Source of the DNA: Eubacteriales bacterium
Lineage (GTDB): Bacteria > Bacillota > Clostridia > Lachnospirales > Lachnospiraceae
Assembly: GCA_030524225.1 (NCBI GenBank)
Contig: JAUNGV010000009.1
Location: 1 to 63,791, forward strand
Length of the DNA stretch: 63,791 nucleotides
Direction of reading: 5' to 3'
This document shows positions 7,482 to 16,439 of the stretch, piece by piece. How positions within the stretch are numbered: position 1 is the stretch's first letter; each line of letters opens with the position of its first letter. Made by a program: the position numbers and the translations under genes. The notes under the pieces are model-generated. The model saw nothing but the letters and a program-made list of their open reading frames with translations. It was not told where the DNA came from and made no database searches.

Positions 7482-9398
7482 ATGGCAGGCGGTACGAGAG
7501 TAAATGGAATGAACAGAGGCAGAGGGCCAAAGCCCAAGGTGGAGAATCCGGGCAAGCTGTTTCAGCGGATTATGCGGTATGTGTTCCGGTATTACGGCGT
7601 GCAGTTCGTCGTGGTCATTGCCTGCATCGTGATCACGGTGCTCTCCACCGTGCAGGGGACGATGTTTACCCAGTCCCTGATCGACGACTATATTCTGCCG
7701 ATGATCGGGCAGAGCGATCCGGACTTCTCCGCTCTGGCGGCGGCGATCATGAGGGTGGCGTTCTTCTACGCCTGCGGCGTGGTGGCGGCCTTTATCAACA
7801 CGCGGTCGATGATTTACGTCTCCCAGGGAACGCTTAAACATATGAGGGACGATCTGTTCGTTCATATGGAGAGTCTTCCGATCCGGTATTTTGACACCCA
7901 TGCGCACGGCGATATCATGTCGATTTACACGAACGATATCGACACGCTGCGGCAGATGATCAGCCAGAGTATTCCCCAGCTCTTAAACAGCGCGATTACG
8001 ATCGTGAGCGTGTTTGTGAGCATGGTGATCCTGAGCATTCCGCTGACGGTCCTGACGCTGGTGATGGTGGGCGTCATGATGGCGGCGACGAATTATCTGG
8101 CCGGGAGAAGCGCGCGCTATTTCACGGCGCAGCAGAAGGACCTGGGCAAGGTGGACGGCTACATCGAGGAGATGATGGCGGGACAGAAGGTGGTCAAGGT
8201 GTTCTGCCATGAAGAGGAGAACATTGAGAACTTCAAGCGTCTGAACGACCAGCTCTTTGACAGCGCGAACAACGCCAACAAGTATGCGAACGTGCTGATG
8301 CCGGTCAACGCGCAGATCGGAAATATCAGCTATGTGCTCTGCGCGATTGTGGGCGGCGCGCTGGCGCTCGGCGGGATCGGAGGCTTTACGCTGGGACGCC
8401 TCGCCAGCTTCCTTTCCTTTAACAAGAGTTTCAGCATGCCGATCAACCAGATCTCCCAGCAGCTCAACAGTGTGGTTATGGCAATGGCCGGAGCGGACCG
8501 TATCTTCAAGCTGCTGGACGAGAAGCCGGAGACGGACGAGGGTTACGTCACGCTCGTCAATGCCAGATATGAGAACGGCGCTCTGACAGAATGCGCGGAG
8601 CGCACGGATCTCTGGGCGTGGAAACACTATCACAAGGCGGAGAACACGACGACCTACACGGAATTAAAGGGCAACATCGAGTTCCACGACGTGGACTTCG
8701 GCTACAATGAGGAGAAGATCGTCCTGCACAATATCGAGATGTACGCCAACGACGGGCAGAAAATCGCCTTCGTCGGATCGACGGGAGCGGGCAAAACGAC
8801 GATCACGAATCTGATCAACCGGTTCTACGACATTCAGGACGGCAAGATCCGGTACGACGGCATCAACATCAACAAGATCAAAAAGGCGGATCTGCGCCGC
8901 TCTCTCGGCATTGTGCTGCAGGACACCCATCTCTTTACCGGCACGGTGGAGGAGAATATCCGGTTCGGCCGTCTGGAGGCGACTTCGGAAGAGGTGATTG
9001 CGGCGGCAAAGCGCGTCGGTGCGGACGGGTTCATCCGGCGCCTGCCGGAGGGATATCAGACGGTACTGACCGGCGACGGCGCGAACCTGAGCCAGGGACA
9101 GAGACAGCTCCTGTCCATCGCGCGGGCGGCTATCGCCGATCCGCCGGTGCTGATTCTGGACGAAGCGACGAGCTCCATCGACACCCGCACCGAGAAGATC
9201 GTGCAGGCCGGCATGGATGCGCTGATGGAAGGGCGCACGACGTTCGTCATCGCCCACCGGCTCTCGACGATTATGAACAGCGACTGCATCATGGTGCTGG
9301 AGAACGGGCGCATCATCGAGAGAGGACGCCACGAGGATCTGCTCGAGCAGAAGGGGCGCTATTACCAGCTCTTTACAGGACACGCGGCGCTTGCCTGA
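7482..9398 (+). CDS. Heterodimeric ABC exporter subunit with canonical catalytic site
   Basis: This 638-residue half-transporter is the partner of the preceding subunit, 2 bases downstream with GAAAGGAG as ribosome site. It has a cytoplasmic N-terminal tail, six membrane segments (about 30-330) and an ATPase domain with Walker A GSTGAGKTT and Walker B VLILDEATSSIDT, where the catalytic Glu is present. Its signature motif reads LSQGQ instead of LSGGQ. The consensus and degenerate nucleotide sites are therefore split between the two subunits as in EfrB/BmrD-type pairs. A roughly 40-residue insertion (about 365-400) lies between the membrane and ATPase domains. Confidence 0.9.
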   Translation: MAGGTRVNGMNRGRGPKPKVENPGKLFQRIMRYVFRYYGVQFVVVIACIVITVLSTVQGTMFTQSLIDDYILPMIGQSDPDFSALAAAIMRVAFFYACGVVAAFINTRSMIYVSQGTLKHMRDDLFVHMESLPIRYFDTHAHGDIMSIYTNDIDTLRQMISQSIPQLLNSAITIVSVFVSMVILSIPLTVLTLVMVGVMMAATNYLAGRSARYFTAQQKDLGKVDGYIEEMMAGQKVVKVFCHEEENIENFKRLNDQLFDSANNANKYANVLMPVNAQIGNISYVLCAIVGGALALGGIGGFTLGRLASFLSFNKSFSMPINQISQQLNSVVMAMAGADRIFKLLDEKPETDEGYVTLVNARYENGALTECAERTDLWAWKHYHKAENTTTYTELKGNIEFHDVDFGYNEEKIVLHNIEMYANDGQKIAFVGSTGAGKTTITNLINRFYDIQDGKIRYDGININKIKKADLRRSLGIVLQDTHLFTGTVEENIRFGRLEATSEEVIAAAKRVGADGFIRRLPEGYQTVLTGDGANLSQGQRQLLSIARAAIADPPVLILDEATSSIDTRTEKIVQAGMDALMEGRTTFVIAHRLSTIMNSDCIMVLENGRIIERGRHEDLLEQKGRYYQLFTGHAALA

Positions 9399-9546
9399 CG
9401 GCGGGCAATGCAGTTGCCTGAGGGAGGTGCTGCGCTTGCCTGACGAATGCGCGGAGGCTGTCCGGCAGACATGGCGCCGAGCCTGATGGGGCGCGCCGCG
9501 CTCACCGGACAGGCGCACTGTCGATGGCTTTGAATGGAATGTCTGT

Positions 9547-9595
9547 CCCCCGGAAGAGAGGACGCGTATGTGGTGTTCTCCTTCCGGGGGTTTTT
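9547..9595 (+). terminator. Rho-independent terminator of the ABC exporter operon
   Basis: CCCCCGGAAG (9547-9556) pairs perfectly with CTTCCGGGGG (9581-9590) and is followed by TTTTT. It ends the MarR-ABC operon. The stretch between the last stop codon and this hairpin contains no gene, only three imperfect copies of GCTTGCCTGA. Confidence 0.85.
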
Positions 9596-9640
9596 GTATT
9601 CTTTCGGGGTTTTTGTATCCTTCCGGGGATTTTGTTATTT
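9581..9640 (+). repeat. Triplicated terminator arm
   Basis: The right arm and T-run of the terminator are repeated three times in tandem with a period of about 19-20 bases: CTTCCGGGGGTTTTTGTATT, then CTTTCGGGGTTTTTGTATC, then CTTCCGGGGATTTTGTTATT. Each copy could pair with the single left arm upstream, giving nested alternative terminators. The origin is probably slippage or local duplication. Confidence 0.7.
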
Positions 9641-9760
9641 CTTCTTTTGCGCTTCCGCACTTCTGTATTTCTGCGAACCGTTCTGTGGAACGGACTTTGT
9701 GAGAAATAGACAAAAAAGGAACGTGAATTTCTGCAGTAATCACGAAAATAACAAAATCTA

Positions 9761-9837
9761 TTGTAATCATCCTGTCAAAGTGATATATTGAAACCAGTTC
9801 CGGAAACGTTACCGATAACGATACCGAATACGTTTCC
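9761..9837 (+). promoter_or_regulatory. Promoter and LacI-type operator of the maltodextrin operon
   Basis: TTGTAA (9761-9766) and TATATT (9784-9789) are spaced 17 bases. Immediately downstream lies GGAAACGT...ACGTTTCC (9802-9837), an extended palindrome whose centre reads CCGATAACGATACCG. CG-centred, AT-flanked palindromes such as this are typical LacI/GalR-family operators. Its position over the transcript start implies repression, with the LacI gene at the end of the operon as the likely repressor. The 215 bases from here to the binding-protein start code for nothing I can recognise. Confidence 0.7.
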
Positions 9838-10052
9838 AATTGATTCGGATTGACGGGACCGGAACCGGCGGTTTCGGGCACGGCGACAGGCTGCGCACCG
9901 GCAGGAACAGACTCCGGAAACGGAAGTGCTGGCAGAGAGCCGGATTGCAGAGACGGATACGGCGGGAATACCGCGCGGGGAAGCGGAGTGGCCGGAAAGA
10001 AGCCGCGGAAACAGTGGTTGGGGTAACACAGACAAAAGAAGGAGAAGACACT

Positions 10053-11465
10053 ATGAAGAAGAAACTGGTGAGCGCGTTATTGAGTGTCGCTATGATTTCT
10101 GCTCTGCTCGTGGGCTGCGGCTCCTCGGCATCGACCGAGACGACAGAGACGACGGCAGAGGAGACAGAGAGCGCGACGGAGGAAGCGGCGGCAGCGGAGA
10201 GCGAGGCGACCGAGACGGCTGAGGCGGCTCCCGCAGGCGAGGGTAAGGTTTACTACCTGAATTTCAAGCCGGAGCAGGATACGCAGTGGCAGGATCTGGC
10301 GGCGCTGTACACCGAGCAGACGGGTGTTCCGGTTACCGTTGTGACGGCGGCGTCCGGTGAGTATGAGAACACGCTGATGAGCGAGATGGAGAAGAGCGAA
10401 GCGCCGACCCTGTTCCAGGTCAACGGACCGGTGGGGCTCCAGAACTGGAAGGATTACTGCTATGATTTAAAGGACAGCGATCTCTACAGCCATCTGACGA
10501 GCGACGATTTTGCGCTGATCGATGACGAGACCGGAGCAGTACAGGGCGTAGCGTACGTTATCGAGACTTACGGCATTATTTACAACAAGGCAATTCTTGA
10601 CGATTACTGCACGAAGCCGTACGCGGTGGTCGCGGATGTCTCTGAGATCAACAATTTCGACACGTTAAAGGCGGTTGCGGATTCCATTCAGGAAAACAAG
10701 GAAGATCTCGGCGTAGAGGGCGCGTTTACCTCCGCAGGTATGGATTCCTCTTCTGACTGGAGATTCAAGACGCATCTGGCAAACCTGCCGATCTACTATG
10801 AGTATGAGGCAGAGGGCGAGACCTCTTCTCCGGCGATCAAGGGCGAGTTCCTTGACAACTACAAGGCGATCTGGGATCTCTACATCACCGATTCCACGAC
10901 GGATCCGACCCTGCTGGCTTCCAAGACGGCAGACGACGCGACGAGCGAGTTTGCAAACGGACAGGCAGTGTTCTATCAGAACGGCACCTGGGCTTACAAT
11001 GACATTTCCAGCCTCGGCGATGAGAATCTCGGCATGCTTCCGATCTACATCGGCGCAGAGGGTGAGGAGAATCAGGGCCTTTGCACCGGTTCCGAGAACT
11101 ACTGGTGTGTGAACAATCAGGCGTCTGAGGAGGACATTCAGGCGACTCTCGATTTCCTGAGCTGGGTGATCACCTCCGACGAGGGACGGCAGTCCATGTC
11201 GCAGGATATGGGATTTGTCACTCCGTTTGATACCTTCACGGATGAGTACGAGACGACCAATCCGCTTGTTAAGATCGCAAATCAGTATGTAGCGGACGGC
11301 ACGAAGTCGGTGGCATGGTGCTTCACCACGATGCCTTCCGAGAACTGGAAGAACGGCGTAGGTTCCGCACTGACCGCATACGCGGCGAGAACCGGCGACT
11401 GGGACGGCGTGGTAACCGCATTCGTGGACGGATGGGCAACCGAGTATCAGCTGGCGAATGAGTAA
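10053..11465 (+). CDS. Extracellular sugar-binding lipoprotein of a carbohydrate ABC transporter
   Basis: This 470-residue protein belongs to solute-binding protein family 1. It has a lipoprotein signal (MKKKLVSALLSVAMISALL) with lipobox LVGC and Cys22 as the lipid anchor, then a Glu/Thr/Ala-rich linker of about 35 residues, then the two-lobed binding domain (YYLNFKPEQDTQWQDLA onward). The start is set by AAGGAG 8 bases before this ATG; an in-frame upstream ATG encodes Arg-rich sequence without a signal. Followed by two permeases and malQ, it most likely captures maltose or maltodextrins. It is probably anchored to the outer face of the membrane. Confidence 0.88.
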   Translation: MKKKLVSALLSVAMISALLVGCGSSASTETTETTAEETESATEEAAAAESEATETAEAAPAGEGKVYYLNFKPEQDTQWQDLAALYTEQTGVPVTVVTAASGEYENTLMSEMEKSEAPTLFQVNGPVGLQNWKDYCYDLKDSDLYSHLTSDDFALIDDETGAVQGVAYVIETYGIIYNKAILDDYCTKPYAVVADVSEINNFDTLKAVADSIQENKEDLGVEGAFTSAGMDSSSDWRFKTHLANLPIYYEYEAEGETSSPAIKGEFLDNYKAIWDLYITDSTTDPTLLASKTADDATSEFANGQAVFYQNGTWAYNDISSLGDENLGMLPIYIGAEGEENQGLCTGSENYWCVNNQASEEDIQATLDFLSWVITSDEGRQSMSQDMGFVTPFDTFTDEYETTNPLVKIANQYVADGTKSVAWCFTTMPSENWKNGVGSALTAYAARTGDWDGVVTAFVDGWATEYQLANE

Positions 11466-11561
11466 CATACAACCTGGCGGAGCCGGGTTGCAGCGAAGCA
11501 GAATTCATCAGGCTATAGGCCGGGTTGTATTACATCAGGCTGTAACAATATTTTTATGCTA

Positions 11562-11593
11562 GGGGCGGGCAAGGGCATTGCCCGTCCCTTTTT
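11562..11593 (+). terminator. Intra-operon terminator between binding protein and permeases
   Basis: GGGGCGGGCAA (11562-11572) pairs with TTGCCCGTCCC (11578-11588) and is followed by TTTTT. Placed inside the operon, it should make most transcripts end after the binding-protein gene. This fits the usual excess of binding protein over permease. The spacer before it also holds two ACAACC/GGTTGT-type repeats (11469-11530). Confidence 0.8.
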
Positions 11594-11634
11594 CACAATC
11601 GGAGCACACAGAACGCTTCGACATGGAGGAAGCT

Positions 11635-12486
11635 ATGCAAAAAGCGATCAAGAAATACTGGCCCGTTTTTTTACTGCCGACTCTGGTTGCGTTCGCAATC
11701 GGATTTATCTGGCCTTTTCTGTGGGGACTCTTTCTCTCCCTGTGTAAATTTACGACGATTTCCAAAATAGAGTTCGTGGGATTTGCCAATTATACCAAGA
11801 TCTGGGCAGATGCGACGTTTACCCACGCTTTTCTGTTTACCGCACTGTTTACGGTAGTCTCCACGGTGACGATCAATGTGCTCGGCTTTGCCGTCGCGCT
11901 TCTGCTCACCCGTGGTGTCAAGGGAACGAATATTTTCCGGACGATCTTCTTTATGCCGAACCTGATCGGCGGTATCGTGCTCGGTTATATCTGGCAGATT
12001 CTGTTAAACGGCCTGCTGACCAAGTGGGGCCTGCCGCTTCTGGCTCTCGATGAGAAGTACGGATTCTGGGGCCTGCTGATTCTGATGAGCTGGCAGCAGA
12101 TCGGCTATATGATGATTATTTATATTGCGGGCCTGCAGAACGTCTCGCCGGATCTGATCGAGGCGGCCCAGATTGACGGAGCGACCTCCCGACAGGTGCT
12201 CTTTAAGATCAAGGTTCCGATGGTGATGCCGAGCATCACGATCTGTACGTTCCTGACGCTGACCAATTCCTTTAAGCTGTTTGACCAGAACCTGTCCCTG
12301 ACGGGCGGCGAACCGGCGAAGCAGTCCCAGATGCTCGCGCTCAATATTTACGACACGTTCTACGGCAGAAGCGGGGCACAGTGGAAGGGCATCGGACAGG
12401 CCAAAGCAGTTGTGTTCTGTCTGCTGGTGGTGGTGATCGCGATGATCCAGCTGCGGCTGACGAGATCAAAGGAGGTACAGGCGTGA
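11635..12486 (+). CDS. Sugar ABC transporter permease (MalF/UgpA type)
   Basis: This 283-residue integral membrane protein has about six helices and the cytoplasmic EAA loop EAAQIDGATSRQVLFKIKVP, which docks the ATPase. The ATG at 11635 is preferred because GGAGG lies 5-6 bases upstream; upstream ATGs add 4 to 19 residues. No ATPase gene is in this operon, so a shared MsmK-type ATPase encoded elsewhere probably energises it, as in many Firmicutes sugar importers. The ribosome site sits in a small CTTC-gacat-GGAG hairpin with an alternative upstream partner (GGAGC at 11601-11605), part of a motif family seen at other starts here. Confidence 0.88.
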   Translation: MQKAIKKYWPVFLLPTLVAFAIGFIWPFLWGLFLSLCKFTTISKIEFVGFANYTKIWADATFTHAFLFTALFTVVSTVTINVLGFAVALLLTRGVKGTNIFRTIFFMPNLIGGIVLGYIWQILLNGLLTKWGLPLLALDEKYGFWGLLILMSWQQIGYMMIIYIAGLQNVSPDLIEAAQIDGATSRQVLFKIKVPMVMPSITICTFLTLTNSFKLFDQNLSLTGGEPAKQSQMLALNIYDTFYGRSGAQWKGIGQAKAVVFCLLVVVIAMIQLRLTRSKEVQA

Positions 12487-13355
12487 TGAAGATGAGGGGA
12501 CACGCGGAATCCATGGCCGGAAGGCGGAGTGTTATCAACTGGATAATTACGGCGGCGCTGACAGTCGTCAGCCTGTTCTATATTTACCCCATTATTCTGA
12601 TCCTGCTCAATTCGCTCAAGGATGAGCTGGCGATTTCGACGACGCGGGCGTTTGAGCTGCCGACGGCGGAGACTTTCGTCGGACTGAGCAACTATATTTA
12701 CGGCATTACCCAGATGAACTTCCTGAGCAGCTTCGGCTACAGCCTGTTCATCACGGTCTCCTCGGTGGTGCTGATCCTGCTGTGCTGTTCGATGTGCGCG
12801 TGGTATATCACGAGAGTCAACGGCCCGCTCTCCAAGGCCATGTACTATATGTGCGTCTTTTCAATGGTCGTGCCCTTCCAGATGGTGATGTTCACGCTCT
12901 CCAAGACGGCAGACACGTTAAAACTGAATAATCCCTTCAACATCTGCGTCATCTATCTGGGCTTTGGCGCGGGGCTGGCGGTCTTTATGTTCACGGGCTT
13001 CATGAAGTCCATGCCGCTGGAGATCGAAGAGGCGGCGATGATCGACGGATGCGGTCCGCTGGGGATTTTCTTCAAGGTCGTGATGCCGATCTTAAAGCCG
13101 ACGACGATCTCCACCGCGATTCTGGAGACGATGTGGGTGTGGAACGACTATCTGCTGCCGACGCTGGTTCTCGACATCAAGAAGTACCGCACCATTCCGA
13201 TGTCGATCCAGTATTTCCGCGGGAGCTACGGGAGCGTGCAGATGGGACCGATGATGGCGTGCATTATGATTACAATTCTCCCTGTTATTATCTTGTATCT
13301 TGTCTGCCAGAAATATATTATAGAAGGTGTAGTGGCGGGCGCGGTGAAGGGGTGA
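12486..13355 (+). CDS. Sugar ABC transporter permease (MalG/UgpE type)
   Basis: This 289-residue membrane protein is the second permease of the importer. It has six helices and the EAA loop EIEEAAMIDGCGPLGIFFKV. The ATG at 12486 overlaps the last base of the preceding stop codon (TGATG) and has GGAGG 10 bases upstream, so the two permeases are translationally coupled and presumably equimolar. An earlier in-frame ATG would add 35 non-hydrophobic residues encoded inside the previous gene and is rejected. Confidence 0.9.
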   Translation: MKMRGHAESMAGRRSVINWIITAALTVVSLFYIYPIILILLNSLKDELAISTTRAFELPTAETFVGLSNYIYGITQMNFLSSFGYSLFITVSSVVLILLCCSMCAWYITRVNGPLSKAMYYMCVFSMVVPFQMVMFTLSKTADTLKLNNPFNICVIYLGFGAGLAVFMFTGFMKSMPLEIEEAAMIDGCGPLGIFFKVVMPILKPTTISTAILETMWVWNDYLLPTLVLDIKKYRTIPMSIQYFRGSYGSVQMGPMMACIMITILPVIILYLVCQKYIIEGVVAGAVKG

Positions 13356-13404
13356 GACAACGCTCCGGCATGGAGATTACTAGGACAGAGAGGAATGAAG
13401 TTTC

Positions 13405-14925
13405 ATGAAACGCAGATGCGGTGTTTTGCTTCCGGTGGCGAGCCTGCCGTCCCGCTACGGGATCGGGTGCTTTTCCAGGGAAGCGTATGAATTTATTGAT
13501 TTTCTTGCTCAGGCGGGGCAGTCCTACTGGCAGATTCTGCCGCTGGGACAGACAGGATACGGCGATTCTCCGTATCAGTCGTTCTCGACGTATGCGGGCA
13601 ATCCCTATTTTATCGATCTGGAGCAGCTGATTGAGAGAGGATATCTGACGAAGAACGACGCAGAACTCTGCGATGTGGGGGAGAATCCCTCCTATGTGGA
13701 CTATGCGGCGGTGTACCACAGCCGGTTTGCGGCGCTCAGAAAGGCGTACGAGAACAGTCCGTATGCGCTGACTCCCTCCGGGAAATGGGCGGGCGAAGCA
13801 TATGAGAGCGAGCGGGAGGCGATGGCGCGCTTTTGTGAGGAGAGCGCGGACTGGCTCGCGGATTACGCGCTCTACAGCGCGGTGAAGAGCGAATTCGGCG
13901 GCAAAGCCTATATTGAGTGGGACGAGGAGATTCGTCTGCGCAGACCGGAGGCGATGCGCCGCTGGAGAGAGGAACTGGCGGATGAGATCCGTTTCTATGA
14001 GTTCCAGCAGTTCTTCTTTGCGCAGCAGTGGCAGGCGCTCAAGGAGTATGCGAACCGGAAGGAGATTCAGATCATAGGGGATATTCCGATCTATGTGGCG
14101 TTTGACAGCGCGGACACATGGAGTCACCCGGAGCTCTTTCTCCTGGATGAGAAGGGATATCCGACGGTGGTGGCGGGCTGTCCGCCCGACGGGTTCTCAG
14201 CGACGGGGCAGCTCTGGGGCAATCCACTCTATGACTGGGACTATCACAAAGAGACAAAGTACGACTGGTGGGCGCACCGGATCGAGCATTGTTTCCGGCT
14301 CTATGATGTGGTGAGAATCGATCATTTCCGGGCGTTCGATGAGTATTACGCGATCCCTTACGGGGATGAAACCGCGGAATTCGGCAAATGGATGCCGGGA
14401 CCTGGCTACGCCCTGTTCGAGGAACTGAAACGGCGTCTTGGCCGCAAGCAGATTATTGCGGAGGATCTGGGCTTCCTGACGCCCTCGGTGCTGCGTCTTG
14501 TGAAAAAGACAGGGTATCCCGGCATGAAGGTGCTGCAGTTCGCCTTCGATTCCAGGGAGGAGAGCGATTATCTGCCGCACAACTATACGCACAACTGTGT
14601 CGTATATACCGGCACGCATGACAATGAGACGATGCGGGGCTGGTATGAGAATGTGAACCGGAGAGACCGGGCGTTCGCCAGAAAGTATGTGAACGTCAGG
14701 AGGGCGGATACGGCGGCGTGGGACTTTATCCGCTGTGCATTTATGAGCGTGGCGGATACGGCGGTGATCCCGATGCAGGATTATCTGAATCTGGGGGATG
14801 AGGCGAGGATCAATACGCCTTCGACGCTGGGCGGCAACTGGGAGTGGCGGATGCTCCCGGGACAGGCGACGCCGGAGCTGGCTGCGCGGATGCGGGAGCT
14901 GGCGATGATTTATAAGAGAATGTAG
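13405..14925 (+). CDS. malQ: 4-alpha-glucanotransferase (amylomaltase, GH77)
   Basis: This 506-residue amylomaltase transfers alpha-1,4-glucan segments between maltodextrins and releases glucose in the cytoplasm. Family signatures are visible: PLGQTGYGDSPYQSFSTYAGNP near the N-terminus, the nucleophile region VVRIDHFRAFDEYY, the acid/base IIAEDLGFLTPSV and the third carboxylate motif TGTHDNETMRGW. The size matches the bacterial enzyme. It lies 49 bases after the permeases, which supports a maltodextrin role for the transporter. Its own ribosome site is AGAGAGGAATGAAG, and a CTCCGGCATGGAG hairpin motif lies about 30 bases upstream. Confidence 0.95.
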   Translation: MKRRCGVLLPVASLPSRYGIGCFSREAYEFIDFLAQAGQSYWQILPLGQTGYGDSPYQSFSTYAGNPYFIDLEQLIERGYLTKNDAELCDVGENPSYVDYAAVYHSRFAALRKAYENSPYALTPSGKWAGEAYESEREAMARFCEESADWLADYALYSAVKSEFGGKAYIEWDEEIRLRRPEAMRRWREELADEIRFYEFQQFFFAQQWQALKEYANRKEIQIIGDIPIYVAFDSADTWSHPELFLLDEKGYPTVVAGCPPDGFSATGQLWGNPLYDWDYHKETKYDWWAHRIEHCFRLYDVVRIDHFRAFDEYYAIPYGDETAEFGKWMPGPGYALFEELKRRLGRKQIIAEDLGFLTPSVLRLVKKTGYPGMKVLQFAFDSREESDYLPHNYTHNCVVYTGTHDNETMRGWYENVNRRDRAFARKYVNVRRADTAAWDFIRCAFMSVADTAVIPMQDYLNLGDEARINTPSTLGGNWEWRMLPGQATPELAARMRELAMIYKRM

Positions 14926-15056
14926 TCCGGGCGGCCGCGAGGTCTCTGCCCGGGACAAACGTCATCCGAAAGGCGGAGGAGTGCCACACTGCGTGCGGGA
15001 AAACTCCGTCTGCCGGAACGAAAATCCGGATAAAAGCGGGGAAACAGGAGGAAGCT

Positions 15057-16103
15057 ATGGCGGCGGCTACAATTAAGGATATTGCAAAAATGTGCGGCGT
15101 CGGCGTCAGCACTGTTTCAAGAGCGCTGAATAACCACCCGGACATCAATCCGCAGACGCGGACGCGGATCATGCAGGTGATTGCGGAGACCGGCTTCGTG
15201 CCGAATAACAGCGCGATCAACCTGAAAAAGACGGACAGCCGGAGCATTGCGCTTCTCGTCAAGGGAATTTCCAATCCTTTTTTCTCGGGGATGATTCAGC
15301 AGATTGAGGACATCGCCGAGCGCCAGCAGTACACCGTGACGCTGCGTCACGTCGAGGCGGGAGAGGATGAGGCGGCGGTGGCGCTGCGTCTCGTGCGCGG
15401 AAGGCCTCTGCGCGGCATTATTTTCCTCGGCGGGAACTTCACCCATGACGAGGCGATCCTGCGCCAGCTCAAGGTGCCGTTCGTGTTCAGCACCATCGGG
15501 ACGACGAAGCTGCCGGAGGGGCAGAGCCCGTGGTATTCCAGTATTTCTGTGGACGACCGGGAGGAGGAGCGCCGGGCGACGGCGTATCTGATTGAACAGG
15601 GCCACCGGCGGATCGCGATGATCACAGAGGGACTCCATGAGCTCTCGGTCGGTCATCTGCGTTTCGAGGGATACCGGGACGCACTGCGGGAGGCCGGTAT
15701 CGGGTATGATCCGGCTCTCGTCGCGGAGGGGACGGCGGGAATCGAGCACTACTCGTTCAGGAACGGGTATGAGGCGGCGAAAAAGCTGCTGGAATCCGGG
15801 GCCGGATTTACGGCGCTGCTGTGCGGAGCGGACGTCTTTGCGCTCGGCGCGTGCCGGGCGATTTTCGAGAGTGGACGGCGGGTGCCGCAGGATATTTCGG
15901 TGGTGGGCTATGACGGAATCGAGACGGGAGAGTATTACAATCCTCCGCTGACGACGGTCTGTCAGCCCATCGCGGAGATGGCGGAGGCGACGGCGGAGCT
16001 GCTGTTCGACGTGATCGCCAAGCGGCGCAGTCATGAGAATCTGATTCTGCCGGCCCGGCTCGTTGTGCGCGGATCAAGCGGCCCGGCAGAAGAGGAAGCG
16101 TGA
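15057..16103 (+). CDS. LacI/GalR family transcriptional regulator
   Basis: This 348-residue protein has an N-terminal helix-turn-helix (TIKDIAKMCGVGVSTVSRAL) and hinge (residues 4-60), followed by a periplasmic-binding-protein-like effector domain with the expected AFFLG-type and VVGYDGIETGEYYNPPLTTV segments. AGGAGG lies 6 bases before the ATG. It is the last gene of the maltodextrin operon and is the best candidate to bind the palindrome at 9802-9837. The inducer is presumably a maltodextrin. A decayed copy of part of a closely similar gene follows it. Confidence 0.92.
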   Translation: MAAATIKDIAKMCGVGVSTVSRALNNHPDINPQTRTRIMQVIAETGFVPNNSAINLKKTDSRSIALLVKGISNPFFSGMIQQIEDIAERQQYTVTLRHVEAGEDEAAVALRLVRGRPLRGIIFLGGNFTHDEAILRQLKVPFVFSTIGTTKLPEGQSPWYSSISVDDREEERRATAYLIEQGHRRIAMITEGLHELSVGHLRFEGYRDALREAGIGYDPALVAEGTAGIEHYSFRNGYEAAKKLLESGAGFTALLCGADVFALGACRAIFESGRRVPQDISVVGYDGIETGEYYNPPLTTVCQPIAEMAEATAELLFDVIAKRRSHENLILPARLVVRGSSGPAEEEA

Positions 16104-16116
16104 GAAGAAACAGAAC

Positions 16117-16185
16117 GTGATGCGTGCGGCGTCGGGCTTCGTGCCGGACAACAGTGCGATCAGTACACCGTGACGTTGTGTCACA
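16117..16185 (+). pseudogene. Fossil fragment of a second LacI-type gene
   Basis: GGCTTCGTGCCG followed by ACAACAG-GCGATCA matches the segment at about 15191-15217 inside the intact LacI gene. It is fused directly to CAGTACACCGTGACG-TG-GTCAC, which matches 15328-15350. The roughly 110 bases between these two segments are missing here. This is the remnant of a tandem duplication or of a former neighbouring paralogue. The rest of the interval up to 16439 has no coding signal I can support. It includes a TATAAT at 16373-16378 without a good -35. Confidence 0.65.
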
Positions 16186-16439
16186 GCGGGACAGGAGACG
16201 GTCGGAGATGCTCCGGGCGCAGGGAATCAGAGACAGGCAAGGCAGGCACAGTCCGGAGGGGGCGATGTCTGCCTTTTTTATCCTTTTTTTAGAGATTAGT
16301 CATATTATGGTAAAAGAAATCCTATATACTAGTTTTTATGAAATACCCGTTTTCGTTTGGTTGAACTGCGCGTATAATAGGAGACGAAAACGAAAAAAAC
16401 AGACAAAGCGCACAAAACGTGCGTTCGACAGGAGGGCTT

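Noticed and set aside
5692-7530. 612-codon minus-strand open frame opposite the first ABC subunit
   Set aside because: It is His/Arg-rich antisense of a clear ABC protein and has no recognisable domain.
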